Assembly (NCBI GenBank): GCA_026027325.1
Contig: JAMSLZ010000001.1
Coordinates: 3,038,001-3,102,000 of the forward strand
Reading direction: 5' to 3'
DNA length: 64,000 nucleotides
DNA from: Actinomucor elegans
Taxonomy: Eukaryota; Mucoromycota; Mucoromycetes; Mucorales; Mucoraceae
Shown in pieces: positions 39,354 through 50,922 of this stretch. The notes beneath the pieces are model-generated. The model worked only from the letters and a program-made list of their open reading frames with translations. It was not told where the DNA came from and ran no database searches. The position numbers were made by a program, and so were the translations under genes. Position 1 is the first letter of the stretch. The number at the start of each line of letters is the position of its first letter.

Positions 39354-41555
39354 GTTAGATAGCTTTAATTGAGACATGTCGTGTGTATAGACTATGAATA
39401 TAAGCGTGTATACGACAATTATTCAAAGTTAATTAAGATACTTTTTTAAAGCGAAAAAAGTCTTGCAAGTAACTTGCGTAAATTGTTTTCTACATTCGCA
39501 TTATTTTTATTTTTTATTTTTTTCCAGTCGATGGCTGCTTGCGAATAACTCTAATCTGCACTTGTTAATAAAAAGACTTACCGTAGTTTTGATATTACTC
39601 TTCTGTTCACATATATAACCTTCTTACTTACGTACACGTCATCCAGTTTGGTGAGGGTAATGACGGTTGTGTGAAGCAACCAATAAATAGTATTTAATAG
39701 ATTTCAAGCTGTGTAGTATAGAGATCTTGGTCTTTCACTTTAATATACAAAATCAAGTTTAGCGCGGTTTAATTGTTGTAACTCCTTTTTGAAGTAGAAA
39801 CCATCTTGTCTTCCATACAATTCTCGCTTTTATCCATCAATATATCTCAATTCCAGCAACAAAAGAAAGTTTATTAAGAAAATTGATAACAATAAAAAAA
39901 AATGTTGAATATAAATACGATAATTGGCTAATTCTATTGAATTCAAAATATAAAAATGTAGAGTCTGGCGAGATTAACAGGAAACCATTATGGCCATTAT
40001 TTAAAGTTATTGACAACAACTCAAAGTTACTGTATCTTGAAGCATATTTTTTCTATTGAAAGGTAACTTCTAGTGCACTTTTTTTTATGTTTATAAATAT
40101 TGTATTAACATAGTAGACAGCATTATTCAAGCTCGATTTAGTTGGAACTCACCTACAATCAAATTTCACTGCTCAAATATCCAAAGCTGCTGTCCAAATA
40201 GTGCCAAAATATAAAAAACACCCAAAAACAACAATCTATAGTTCTAGTTCACAAAAGAAGCACATTTAGTTCGATTTGTGATCAATAATATATCCTATAC
40301 TCGCTCTACTACAGCAAAATATAAAGCTTATAAGATGCATTAGTTTACTCTAAACATGTTCTATTTACGTAATGCCACAATTGGGCGGGATCGATTGGGA
40401 ATTGTGTAGAACAATTGATCTAATTTACATGAATCCATGTAATTTACGAAGGATTTGTAGAATGTCCTATACTCGTACGACTTCCATTAAATAGTAACTT
40501 TAATGAAAACGACGCTTTTGCTTTGAACATGTAACGGCATTCAGATGTGAGATTTAACCTGAATGATGGAGAAAAAATCCCTAGCGGGTGTTTTTCGGTG
40601 AAATCTTTAAATATCTTTTTCTGTAAAGAATGGCGACAGCATTTGGAAGGTTTAAAGTATTAACAATGTAGACACAATAAATTGACTAGTATGTAGCCAT
40701 ATTTTGTTTCGATTTTATTCTATATGAAATGTCCGAGTTAAGGTTGTATTTATTAAAACATCTAAAAATCATATTCTATCTAATTTATATTGATAAATTA
40801 AAAGGAACATAGCATGAACTTAGCATCAAAGAACCCTATATGTGTTTTGTTATGTATATTTTCTACCTTTTTATGTATACCTCAATCGGATATTCGTATA
40901 TAAGCTCCGGCCAATAAAAATTGACAGAACTTGTTGAATTAGAGGTATATCTTTTTGGATAATACCAAGACAAGGTTCACAATTAAATTTATTTTCATGC
41001 AGTTCAAAGCGTATACTGGCAGTTTTTTTTTTTTGTATTTTCTGCACTAGCATAGCTTTACAATACTTATGTGTCTGATCAAGTGATGAAAAGCAACTGG
41101 AACGTTGTAATGTTATATCACCTATTTTACTGAAAAGAATTACAAAGAATATTACCATTTGAGACATTGCTTACAGCTATGGTGTTTGGAAACATCGATC
41201 TTTTGCGCCTTTAAAGCACAGAAATTTATATTAACCTGCAATCCACCTTATTGCAAAAAACTTATCATGCCTCTTGTTTGATTTTCTGCTACTTCAAAGA
41301 TAAGCCAGGTGTTCAAAACAGTGCGATACTCGCCCTAAAATTTCTGATGAACGCTCTTTTACTACAGACTTGGCTTCAAAACTAGCATACTACACCATTA
41401 TACAGCCTCAATCGCTTTTCATAGAAAAATAATGATGTCTTTTTGGTTAACAGTCACATACCACACCAAGAAACTAGAAACAGTAGTCAAAAAAAGACGT
41501 GCTATCCTTTTTTTTTTGTTCATTTCTAACCGCCATTTCAATTCAATTAAACATC
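39354..41555. other. Intergenic region upstream of the HDAC gene
   Basis: Starts with repeat X (to about 39415), then AT-rich sequence with no convincing coding region. A minus-strand frame at 40871-41167 is unassigned. The HDAC promoter probably lies in the last few hundred bases; no specific element was recognised. Confidence 0.4.
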
Positions 41556-43832
41556 ATGAAGAGAGAAAATGAGAAAGCAGAGCTTTCGGTCTCAAAAAAA
41601 TCGAAATTGGAATCAACAAAGACGGCTAATGCGCCTCTAATTTCGGCTACCAATTCACAAAAGCTGCATCAAGACTCTGAAATTGCTAATTCCATTCCTT
41701 ATGTCGAAACCATTGTTCTGTCCTCGGATGATGAGGATGATCTCAACGCGAGAAGGATGATTCTGATCAATAGTTTGAAAAAACCCTCTATTAATGACGG
41801 AAAAGCAGTTACTCAACATGTAGATAATTCGGTAACGAGCTTTAACCGCAAGATTAGCGCCAAAACTTGTCAGAAAGACAGTGCTAATAACTGTTATCCT
41901 GCTACTGTCTCAAAAGCAAAGATCAAAACGAAAAAGAAAGCTTTTGGTGCTATTAAACAAGATTCCCACACCGCCTCTACCAGCACCAATATCAAATCAT
42001 TTCTTTCGGACAAAAAAAAATCGATGAAGCACCAATCACTGAAGAAATAGTCACAGCTGATGACGTCGTTACAGGTCCAATTAAACCTGCTTCCAGTCTT
42101 AGCAACTCCACAGTCCTGCATGAGACGTCACAATTTTCGGAAGAAATGGATGAAATTAAGTCAGATGATTCAAACCAGGAGGACGACATCAGCATTAAAA
42201 AAGAAGACATCCCTGGAGAAGAGATTATTGATATTGATGACATCAACTACAATAATGAGTTATCGTTAGTAACACAGAAGCCGCAGCAGTCACGTGAACC
42301 CTCCAAACCGCTATCTTTGATTCACCAAGTTCTTGCCAGCAGACATCCAGTGCGCCAGAGCCGTAAAAAAGCAGTTAGATATAACGATATTGACAATTCT
42401 GTAGATCCTTATTTTGATTATGACACCGATTCTTCTCATATTTCTGCCGCTAGCGCTAGAGTTTCTCGTAGTCGCGCGTCTTCATCTCCCCGAAGCGTGT
42501 CAAATCAAGAAGTTCAACCTGCAGCCATAGCTGTCCCCATGAAACTGACCAAGCGCAGGTTCTTGAAAACTGGGTTTGTCTATGATACCGTTATGTCATA
42601 CCATTGTACACCCGATCCCATGGAAATCCATCCTGAGGACCCCCGCCGTATTTTCATGATCTTCAATATACTTGATCGTAATGGTTTACTCAAAGAATGC
42701 GTACGAATCCCAAGTAGAAGGGCCACCAAGGAGGAGATCTTGCTTGTACATAATGTTAATCACTTCCGAAGCCTTCGAGATACTGCAGGTAAGTCCAGTT
42801 AATGAAATGACAGAGTGATACCTGCGCTCTAAGTTCGATTTCTTGATCTTCGTAGATTTGAAAAGCCGTGCAGACTATATGGCTATGGAAAATCACTATG
42901 ACTCTATCTATCTTAATTGCAACTCTTTTGAAAGCGCTCTCTATGCTGTTGGAAGTCTAATTGAGCTTTTGGAAGCCTTGGTCAAGGACAAAATCAAGAA
43001 TGCTTTTGCTATCATTCGTCCTCCTGGTCATCATGCCGTAATGGACGTACCCATGGGGTTCTGTCTCTTCAATAACGTCGCTATAGCCACAAAAGACTGT
43101 ATGGCACGCCTAGGCGTTAAAAAGACACTCATTGTTGACTGGTAAAAAGTTTATCAAACCTAAAAAGTGCATCTCGTCCTCTAAACACTGACACTTTCTT
43201 TCATTATAGGGATATTCACTTTGGTAACGGTACACAAAGCGTTTTTGCAAATGACCCCAATGTGTTATATATATCCCTTCATCGTTTTGAAGATGGCTCT
43301 TTCTATCCTGGCGACAGAAAAGGTTCCGCTCAATATACTGGCTACGGTAAGGGTCTAGGTCGAACCGTGAATATCCCTTGGCCTTGTTCCGGTATGACTG
43401 ATGCCGATTATCTGTATGCCTTCCGTCAAGTGATTATTCCCATTGGCTTGGAGTTCGACCCTGATCTTGTGATTAGTAAGTGGACTTTAAAATTCAATGC
43501 TTGCCTGTTGTGATTGATTGATATTGCTCATAGTTTCTGCCGGGTTTGACGCGGCTATTAATGATCCAATCGGTAAGTGTAATGTAACACCCGCTGGCTA
43601 TGGTCAGATGACCCATATGCTTAAAAGTATTGCCAACGGTAAACTCTTGATTGCCCTCGAAGGCGGCTATGATTTGAACTCTATTGCCGTTTCTGCGCTT
43701 GCTTGTATGAATGTTTTATTGGGAGAAAGCCCCCAACCTATACAATCTAATTTATTACCCAAAAAAGAATGCATTTCCACCATTACTCAAGTCAAAAATG
43801 TCCATAAGAAATTCTGGAAAAATATCATTTAA
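41556..43832 (+). CDS. HDA1: Class II histone deacetylase, Hda1/Clr3-like (four exons, one apparent frameshift)
   Basis: Exons 41556-42788, 42856-43141, 43210-43475 and 43534-43832; introns of 67, 68 and 58 nt with GTAAG/GTAAA and TAG. A long acidic/basic low-complexity N-terminus is followed by the deacetylase domain: TGFVYDTVMSYH, HPEDPRRIF, RPPGHHA (charge-relay His), DWDIHFGNGTQ, SAGFDAA and LEGGYD. Zinc ligands D and H of DWDIH and D of AGFD are present, but the His after the ligand His is Phe. The C-terminal Arb2 domain of yeast Hda1/Clr3 is absent; the protein ends shortly after the catalytic domain. In exon 1 the frame changes by one base at an A9 run (42012-42020): the MKREN frame stops at 42050 while the frame continuing to the catalytic domain is open before it. 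This is either an assembly slip or a real break. Confidence 0.88.
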
Positions 43833-44108
43833 TGCTCTTTAATTTAAGAGTTTTCTTTTGGAAAATTTTCGTGTTATATACCTACTTCAAGTTGTGCTAG
43901 TAGAATAAAGAGGTAGCCCATACATATCTCTTCATTTGTATATATTAATAAATTATTAGTTTTAATTGTATTTGACAACTATCGATTCTCTAATATTAAG
44001 AAGTGGCATGTGTCAATGTATGAGAGGTGGAAGCCGATTTGTAAGGTAGAGAAGTGATTACATGATACCAGTAGTAACTATCTTTTTGGAGAAGGAAGTA
44101 GTAGTAGT
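43833..44108. other. Short intergenic region
   Basis: Presumed HDAC 3' end with AATAAA-like signals (AGAATAAAG about 43903; AATAAATTATT about 43949). Nothing else is seen. Confidence 0.4.
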
Positions 44109-44326
44109 TGTAGTGGACATAACTACTTTACATAGAATAGTAATAGAAGTGTACCTGAATAGTTAACGTGTGTAATCAGTGACTAGTTATATTTACTCTA
44201 TGTAACCGCTATCCAGCCCATTAATAACGGAAGGCTAGCAGTGGTAGAATAAATCTCTCTCTTGTTTTCTGTCTCGTTAATTAAACATGTACCCAACTAA
44301 TTACGAGCATCTTAGGAAACATCTCA
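44109..44326 (+). repeat. Family F LTR-like element, TSD GTAGT
   Basis: 218 bp, TGTAGTGGACATAAC…AAACATCTCA; duplications GTAGT at 44104-44108 and 44327-44331. A decayed relative is at about 61464-61545. Confidence 0.9.
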
Positions 44327-44424
44327 GTAGTATATTATTGCGTAGCATTGACCTTCACTTTAAAGTAGAACGCCGTCGACATACAAACGACCTCTTCTGA
44401 GAGGAGCTATCTATAAATTTTTAA

Positions 44425-44933
44425 TGTTGTAAAGGTGGTAGAAGGATATTTGGAAAGATAGAAAATGCTTTTAAAACTGTTGATAGTTTTATTAACAGAT
44501 CAAGAATTGATTCACTGGTCAAAAGGTGATAAAACGCATCTCTTATATACTTTTTACGATCGGTACTTGATTCTAAATTCAAATATTACGATTTGCCAGG
44601 AACAAGGTTGGATTGCGTATAATGAACACCAGGGATAATAACCAAATGAGCGGACCAAGGTTAGCGGCGAGGAGTATCGGGATCATTGAATTCAAAGGTA
44701 ATAGCATAGGATGCATATTTGGTGCGAGAGATGGTGTCTATCAATTAGCGTCTACTTGCTCAATGTGATATTTAAATAAAGATCTTTAACATTTAATCAA
44801 ATACAGTCATTTACATTCTGGTTCTTGGTAATAATGCTTAATCCACTTCACTGAAGCTATATATAAGGATATCTATACGATTTTACATCTGTACGATATT
44901 CTTTTATTAATATACTCATGAGCGTTTACAACA
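44425..44933 (+). repeat. LTR family G (509 bp)
   Basis: TGTTGTAAAGGTGG…GAGCGTTTACAACA; its 3' end resembles family A. It is followed directly by the nested 285-family LTR. Outer flanks TTTAA and, beyond the nest, CTTAA (51238-51242) could be a decayed duplication. Confidence 0.75.
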
Positions 44934-45216
44934 CTTATGCGGTAAAAATTAAATAAAAGCGAGTGAATCAGTTAGAACCGTTTTATGGGGCTTTATTGAT
45001 TCCAAGTGAGTTTTGTTCTTTCTATCTAGCTTGTATCTCTTGTATTTAAACTTCAAAGGAAATGGTCTCTTAGTAACAATCAAAGGTCATTTTAATCTAT
45101 GTTCATTCTGCATGAATTGTATTCTCAGCGGTGATCCAAAACTCCCTCTTTTGATGGATAGTTATTAAATGAATCCTGTCTTTTTAATATATATGCAGAA
45201 TGTTATATGTGGTTTT

Positions 45217-45518
45217 TGTGGTGAAATAGCCACATAATTGAAGTACAGACAGACTAGAGGCCTGTGCGCCCTAGCTGTAGCACATACATACTAAAGCATC
45301 ATTGATTACCTTATACAGCGATACAGTCCTTAAACAGAGATACGTCCTTCTTATACTTCTTATATGAACACAAGTAAATAACCTTCAGTCACAATTCAAC
45401 GAGTATAAATACAAGCTAGAAAAACTAGTTAGAAAGAACTAATCACATTTAAGTTGAATAAACTATAACCAAGTTATAATCGACTTACTACCTGCTTTTA
45501 TATTTTAATTTTACCGCA
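45217..45518 (+). repeat. 5' LTR of the second complete gypsy element (302 bp)
   Basis: TGTGGTGAAATAGCC…TTTTACCGCA; left duplication GTTTT at 45212-45216. AAGTTATAATCGA (45471-45483) is complementary to the leader TCGATTAAACTT (45525-45536) with one bulge. Confidence 0.96.
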
Positions 45519-45548
45519 TTTTTTTCGATTAAACTTAACAACTACACT

Positions 45549-48500
45549 ATGTCTCAAAACAACTCTACCACTCCGGTTACTGTACCTGACCTTCTGGCTA
45601 ATACTCCCACTGCTACTTGTGCTGCTGAAGAAACTATGGAAGGTATTGAAACTGGTAACGTATCCGAACTTAGTCAGGCTAAGACTACTGAATCAGTCAT
45701 GGCTATGTCTGAGGATCATAAAGAGGAAAAGGGGCCCATTGGTGATCTAGCTATCAATATTTTAATGGATCGCCGAACTGTAGCTTCTCAGAGATATGCT
45801 AGTCTCCTCATCTCTGATGGTGCTGAACTTCTTGGTAATGATCCCGAGGCGTATGACCGTGAAATGGAAAGGCTGATCAAGTGCATCGATACCTACAATA
45901 AGCATATCGATGTAATGGTGACCGCCAACAGGAAAATTCAAATCCACAAAGCTGTATCCGAAGCCATGCCCACGGAGAGAGCTCCTGCTACTAATAACGG
46001 TGATACTACTATCCTCATGCGTTTGGCTCCCAGAGATCTGCCCAAGTTCCAACTGACTGGTGATACTGTTTACTACCCAGGCGAAACGGTATACAACTCA
46101 GTAGAACACTTTTTACGCACATTTGAAAAGACTCTTATTTCAACTGGCAATGATGTTGAACGCACTTGGAAGCAGTACATTCAAGGTACTCTAGCTATGG
46201 ATTATGACGTATGGATGAAAGGTGATTTGCTTGTACAAGATACTTGGGAAACGGCTCGAAAAGTATTCTTGGATACCTTTGGTGGGGCTCAAGACAAACT
46301 GGATGCTAGGCGTTTGGTGATGAATATGCGTATTCGCACCAATGAAACAATCAACTCATTCAACTTGAGATTTACTCGTGCTGCAAGTGAAGCAGGCTAC
46401 AGCAAGTTTGACAATACCATTGCTGATGCTTTTATGTATGCACTTCCCCAAGCTTGGCAACCCGCAATTAATACAGTATTGCATTCTAATGGCAAGAACT
46501 CTACTACTTGGATTGTAAGTGATATCGCTGCAGCTGCTCTCAATGTGTATGGCCAACAAGTCCCTGGTTCATTAGCCAATGAAAATGGTTTGTCAAGATC
46601 CAAGGGTGGTTTCGGCGCTGATATGGCCTCGCCTCAAGGCTCACATAACATCAACAAAGGCAAACGTAAGGCTGAAGATTTTTATCATCACAAACGTACC
46701 ACCAGTCCCACTTCTGCGTCCACGATTGATCGTTTCTACTGCCCTCGCCATGGTGGTAAGCTATCCAACCATGATGAACGCAACTGTTTCAGCATTGCCA
46801 AGCACGCTTCTTCGTCCTCTTCTTCTTCTGGTCGTGCTGGATCTATGACACCATCTGGGTCTAGACCATTTACATTTTTGGGGAATAACAATGCACCTTT
46901 AAGGGCAAACGGTAACAATCCCTGCCGTTTTTGCAAGAAGCCTTGGTTCAGAGGGCATTCTTGCCAAGAATACAGACAAGCCATGAGGGCTAACCATCCT
47001 GGTCCCTCAGTTCTTGCAATTCGTGCTGACACTCTGGTCTCGGAGGAAGACGAAGATAAGAAGGTCAAAGAGGCGATGGAAGACCTCAACTATGATTGTA
47101 AGTTCGATGATGATAAATCACATAATACAAGAAGTACATTTAATCTAATGACACCCATTTATATAGAGGGTCGTAGACTCGTTGCCAAGGTGGATAGCGG
47201 GAGTGATGTAGCTTGTATTAATAAAAAGATATTGAATAAAGACTTTTCTGATATACACATAAACAAAGTGAATGGTTATCTAAATTTTTTAGCACTCAAT
47301 AACGAAGGCAAAAATAGTAAAGCTAAAAGGATCGGTAAAACACGACCTATGACTGTTACATACACAAATAATATATCCTTTAAACATGCTTTTGAAGTCG
47401 TAGAATTTAGTGACGTTATGGAAACTGAATTTGACGTACTCTTAGGTACTGATATATTACCAAAGATGAATATCTATCTTGGAGGCGTTGCTTTTAACTG
47501 GCCTAATGACATTGCAAAAGAAAGTAAACAGTTTGAAAACGTTAACTTCGATAATGACAAGCATTATGACCCTGACAATGCACTATATGGAAACACTGAA
47601 CAAAGAAAAGAGTATATGAAAATGATTCAGGCTTCAATTAACAAAAATGCTACTATAAAACCTAAAGCGGTATGCACTATACCTGAATCAATTGTGAAGA
47701 TTCCGATGAAAAGTGGCGCTAATTGCTATGTAAGACAATACCCATTACCTGTTCATGCGAAAGCAGAAATAGAGAAACAACTCAAAGAGTGGTTGGACAA
47801 CGGTATAGTTGAAAAATCCAAGCCTAGCGCTAGATTTCATTCACCATTATTAGCTGTACCTAAAAAGGATGAAAATGACAAACTCACAAAGCTACGCATT
47901 TGTTGTGATTTGAGAAAAATCAACGCATCTATTTCAGAAGACTTACAAGAAAATTTTGCTGTACCAAAAATTACTGAGATCTTCGATAGAGTCTCAAAAA
48001 AGGCAAAAATCATGTCTAAAATTGATCTCAAACAGGCTTATTACTCTTTCGCTGTTGATGAGGCTAGTAGAGAAGTATTATCATTCTCTTATAATCATAT
48101 AAACTACAAATGGTGCCACGCGCCCTTCGGATTAAGCTTTCTTACAAGCCAATACTGCAGGGTTATGAACATCCTCTTGGGAGACTTAGAAGGAGTAGAA
48201 ACATATGTAGATGATTGTGTACTCTATAGTGAAACGATAGAAGAACATATTAAATTGATAAACACAGTGCTCGAAAGATTGACTTCTGTAAATTTAAAGA
48301 TCAATCCCGACAAATGCACATGGTTTCGAACGGCATTATATTTATTGGGCTTTATTGTTGGACCTGGCATTACAAAGATCGATCACAGACGACTTTCAAA
48401 CATTGATAAATGGCCAATTCCTAAAAACGCTGCACAAGTACGAAGTATTATGGGTGTGATTTCTCATTTAAGGGATTACTGTCCTATGCTTAGTAAAGTA

Positions 48501-50660
48501 GCTGCACCTTTAGATCAACTACGTAATGATAAGGATGTACAAACCAAATGGACGTCTTTACATACTGATCGATTCAATCGGATTAAACAGATTCTTGTGT
48601 CTAATGCCGTGCTTCACCAGCCTGATCTATCCAAGAAATTTTATCTGGAGACAGACGCATCTGTATATGGGATAGCTTGTGCACTCACTCAAAGAGATGA
48701 ATTTAATAGAACTGTACACATTGCTTTCATTAGCAAGTCTCTCAATTCGGCTGAGCGCAATTGGTCCACCAATAGACGCGAAACTGCTGCAATTGTATTC
48801 GGATTGATCAGATTTAGACCTTTGCTATGGGGGCATCCATTACCTATCGAGGTGCTCACTGATCATATGGCTCTTACTTACATGTTCACGTCTACCACGT
48901 TGAACAGTACATTACAATCTTATATGGATGTTATTGGACAATTCAATCTGAATGTAGTTCACTTAAAAGGCATTGCCAATAAACTACCTGATGCACTATC
49001 TCGCGTTTACCCTCCTATTATTGAAGATCAAACGCTGGAGGGGGAGCAGGATCGCAATATTAAACGATTAGAGAAATACATCTTACTAAGAAGAGCTTCA
49101 TCTAACAATGACAAAGATAGATTTATTCATAAAAAGAAGATCTACTCGAAAGATAAACGTTTGAACATCCTCGCGGTGAAGCTTAATAGTAAAGACTTCA
49201 AATCTAAAGGAACAGAGTATGCTTGTCCTCCAGCCCACGAGAGAGATCAAATCATCCACGATGCACATGCACTTGGACATTTCGGTATTGAGAGTGTAGT
49301 AAAGCACATCCACACTTACCAGGGGTTACATTGGAATACCATCTACGCTGACTGCAAAGATATCCTTTCACGCTGCAAAGAATGTGCACTTCACAATGTA
49401 TCCAAGAAGGGTTTCAATCCACAAAAATCTATAGTTGCATTCGAACCATTCAGTCATGTAACAATGGATCTCTTTGGACCACTTCCTGTAACTGAGGCTG
49501 GTAACATATATGGGCTAGTACTTGTCGATATTTGCACCAAATATATTATCACTAGACCTATACCCAACAAACAAAGTGATACCGTAGCTAAAGCTTTGAT
49601 TAATATCTTTGCTGACTATGGATTACCTGACATCATTGGTAGCGATAACGGAAGGGAATTCAGGAACGGATTGATGCATACATTAACCAATACCTTGGGC
49701 ATCCAGCACCGATTCTCTACACCTTATTATCCTCAATCCAATGGTGCTGCTGAGAGATCCGTGCAGATGGTGAAAAACACACTGCGGAAACTTTGTGGTA
49801 ATGATACAAGTAACTGGGACGAAAGGCTAGGACTTGTACAATTATGCTGCAATATCAAAGTAAGAGATCGCACTGCTAGTACACCATTTTCGTTAATGTT
49901 TGCTAGACAAGTAGACTTGAGCACAAATCATGATCCTAAAATGAAGGGCAAAAAGAATCCTGTATCAGTAAAAGAACTGGTAAAGAGAGCTGATTACATG
50001 GCTGACGTTGTATTTCCTGCTGTTGAAGAGAGAACACGTAAGATCGTCGAAAAGTACAATGAGGATTTCAACAAGAAGCATCGCATTATTGATATCCCAA
50101 TAGACACTCCTGTAATGGTCAAATTACAAGGTGGTCGACCAACATCGTTATCGCCTCTATATGATGGGCCATATACTGTAGTTCGAAAGACACGTGCTGG
50201 CACCTATGTATTGAAGGACGAGTCGAATGAACTATTACATCGTGAATATGTACCCTCAGAACTCAAAGTCGTATCTATTGACGAATCTGCTATAGAAGAA
50301 GAACTGTTTGAAGTCGAGGAGATACGAGACCATAAAGATGAAAATGGCCAAAGGTTATATCTTGTAAAATGGGTAGGCTATGGTGAACGAGAAAATGACT
50401 GGATCTCAGTTGATGCATTTTCGTCTCCTGTCACTATCGAAAAGTATTGGGAAAAGGTTAGACAGTCAAAGCGATTAGCAAAGGAAAGGTTGAAAGACAC
50501 TTACCAAAAGAAAACTCATACCAAATCACCAACTAAGAACACAATTACTGATCAAAAATCTGATAATGTGTCGAATAATAAGAGAATGCGAACTGGTGAG
50601 GTAACTGATTTAAATCATCCCATATCACAGACTAGACGTAGTAAAAGAAGCAGGAAGTAA
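45549..50660 (+). CDS. Ty3/gypsy chromovirus Gag-Pol polyprotein, complete (302-bp LTR family)
   Basis: 1703 aa, one frame. Gag (KFQLTGDTVYYPGE, VEHFLRTFEKT, NMRIRTNETINSF) precedes a knuckle CRFCKKPWFRGHSC near 457. Protease has DSGSD (near 548) rather than DTG. RT has YVDDCV near 887. RNase H starts ETDASVYG near 1035. Integrase: zinc module near 1240-1285, D in TMDLFGP (about 1308), D in GSDNGREF (about 1366) and E in NGAAERSV (about 1402). A chromodomain lies at about 1587-1640 (FEVEEIRDHK, YLVKWVGYG, DWIS). It ends in a lysine/arginine-rich tail. Intact frame, equal LTRs and a perfect TSD point to a recent insertion. Confidence 0.97.
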   Translation: MSQNNSTTPVTVPDLLANTPTATCAAEETMEGIETGNVSELSQAKTTESVMAMSEDHKEEKGPIGDLAINILMDRRTVASQRYASLLISDGAELLGNDPEAYDREMERLIKCIDTYNKHIDVMVTANRKIQIHKAVSEAMPTERAPATNNGDTTILMRLAPRDLPKFQLTGDTVYYPGETVYNSVEHFLRTFEKTLISTGNDVERTWKQYIQGTLAMDYDVWMKGDLLVQDTWETARKVFLDTFGGAQDKLDARRLVMNMRIRTNETINSFNLRFTRAASEAGYSKFDNTIADAFMYALPQAWQPAINTVLHSNGKNSTTWIVSDIAAAALNVYGQQVPGSLANENGLSRSKGGFGADMASPQGSHNINKGKRKAEDFYHHKRTTSPTSASTIDRFYCPRHGGKLSNHDERNCFSIAKHASSSSSSSGRAGSMTPSGSRPFTFLGNNNAPLRANGNNPCRFCKKPWFRGHSCQEYRQAMRANHPGPSVLAIRADTLVSEEDEDKKVKEAMEDLNYDCKFDDDKSHNTRSTFNLMTPIYIEGRRLVAKVDSGSDVACINKKILNKDFSDIHINKVNGYLNFLALNNEGKNSKAKRIGKTRPMTVTYTNNISFKHAFEVVEFSDVMETEFDVLLGTDILPKMNIYLGGVAFNWPNDIAKESKQFENVNFDNDKHYDPDNALYGNTEQRKEYMKMIQASINKNATIKPKAVCTIPESIVKIPMKSGANCYVRQYPLPVHAKAEIEKQLKEWLDNGIVEKSKPSARFHSPLLAVPKKDENDKLTKLRICCDLRKINASISEDLQENFAVPKITEIFDRVSKKAKIMSKIDLKQAYYSFAVDEASREVLSFSYNHINYKWCHAPFGLSFLTSQYCRVMNILLGDLEGVETYVDDCVLYSETIEEHIKLINTVLERLTSVNLKINPDKCTWFRTALYLLGFIVGPGITKIDHRRLSNIDKWPIPKNAAQVRSIMGVISHLRDYCPMLSKVAAPLDQLRNDKDVQTKWTSLHTDRFNRIKQILVSNAVLHQPDLSKKFYLETDASVYGIACALTQRDEFNRTVHIAFISKSLNSAERNWSTNRRETAAIVFGLIRFRPLLWGHPLPIEVLTDHMALTYMFTSTTLNSTLQSYMDVIGQFNLNVVHLKGIANKLPDALSRVYPPIIEDQTLEGEQDRNIKRLEKYILLRRASSNNDKDRFIHKKKIYSKDKRLNILAVKLNSKDFKSKGTEYACPPAHERDQIIHDAHALGHFGIESVVKHIHTYQGLHWNTIYADCKDILSRCKECALHNVSKKGFNPQKSIVAFEPFSHVTMDLFGPLPVTEAGNIYGLVLVDICTKYIITRPIPNKQSDTVAKALINIFADYGLPDIIGSDNGREFRNGLMHTLTNTLGIQHRFSTPYYPQSNGAAERSVQMVKNTLRKLCGNDTSNWDERLGLVQLCCNIKVRDRTASTPFSLMFARQVDLSTNHDPKMKGKKNPVSVKELVKRADYMADVVFPAVEERTRKIVEKYNEDFNKKHRIIDIPIDTPVMVKLQGGRPTSLSPLYDGPYTVVRKTRAGTYVLKDESNELLHREYVPSELKVVSIDESAIEEELFEVEEIRDHKDENGQRLYLVKWVGYGERENDWISVDAFSSPVTIEKYWEKVRQSKRLAKERLKDTYQKKTHTKSPTKNTITDQKSDNVSNNKRMRTGEVTDLNHPISQTRRSKRSRK

Positions 50661-50922
50661 TGACACGCAACAGTGAAAGAAACATTTTAAGTTCTCACTT
50701 GCCCGGTCAATATACAAAACTAAACAAAAAAATATAATAATATACTGTCACGCAGTTATGCCTTGGAAATTGTATCTCAGCAGTTGATATCATACTACAG
50801 TAAAAATAAACCTGGTAAAATTGAATCACTGGAGAACAAAAAACAACATAACACGTAGATACAACTTCTTGTTATTCTTTACTAATGTCGACTCAGTGTG
50901 CACTGACTCTAGTGGGGGAGCA

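Noticed and set aside
40871..41167. 98-codon minus-strand frame upstream of the HDAC gene
   Set aside because: No family recognised, low-complexity T-rich start, no copy elsewhere in the window.
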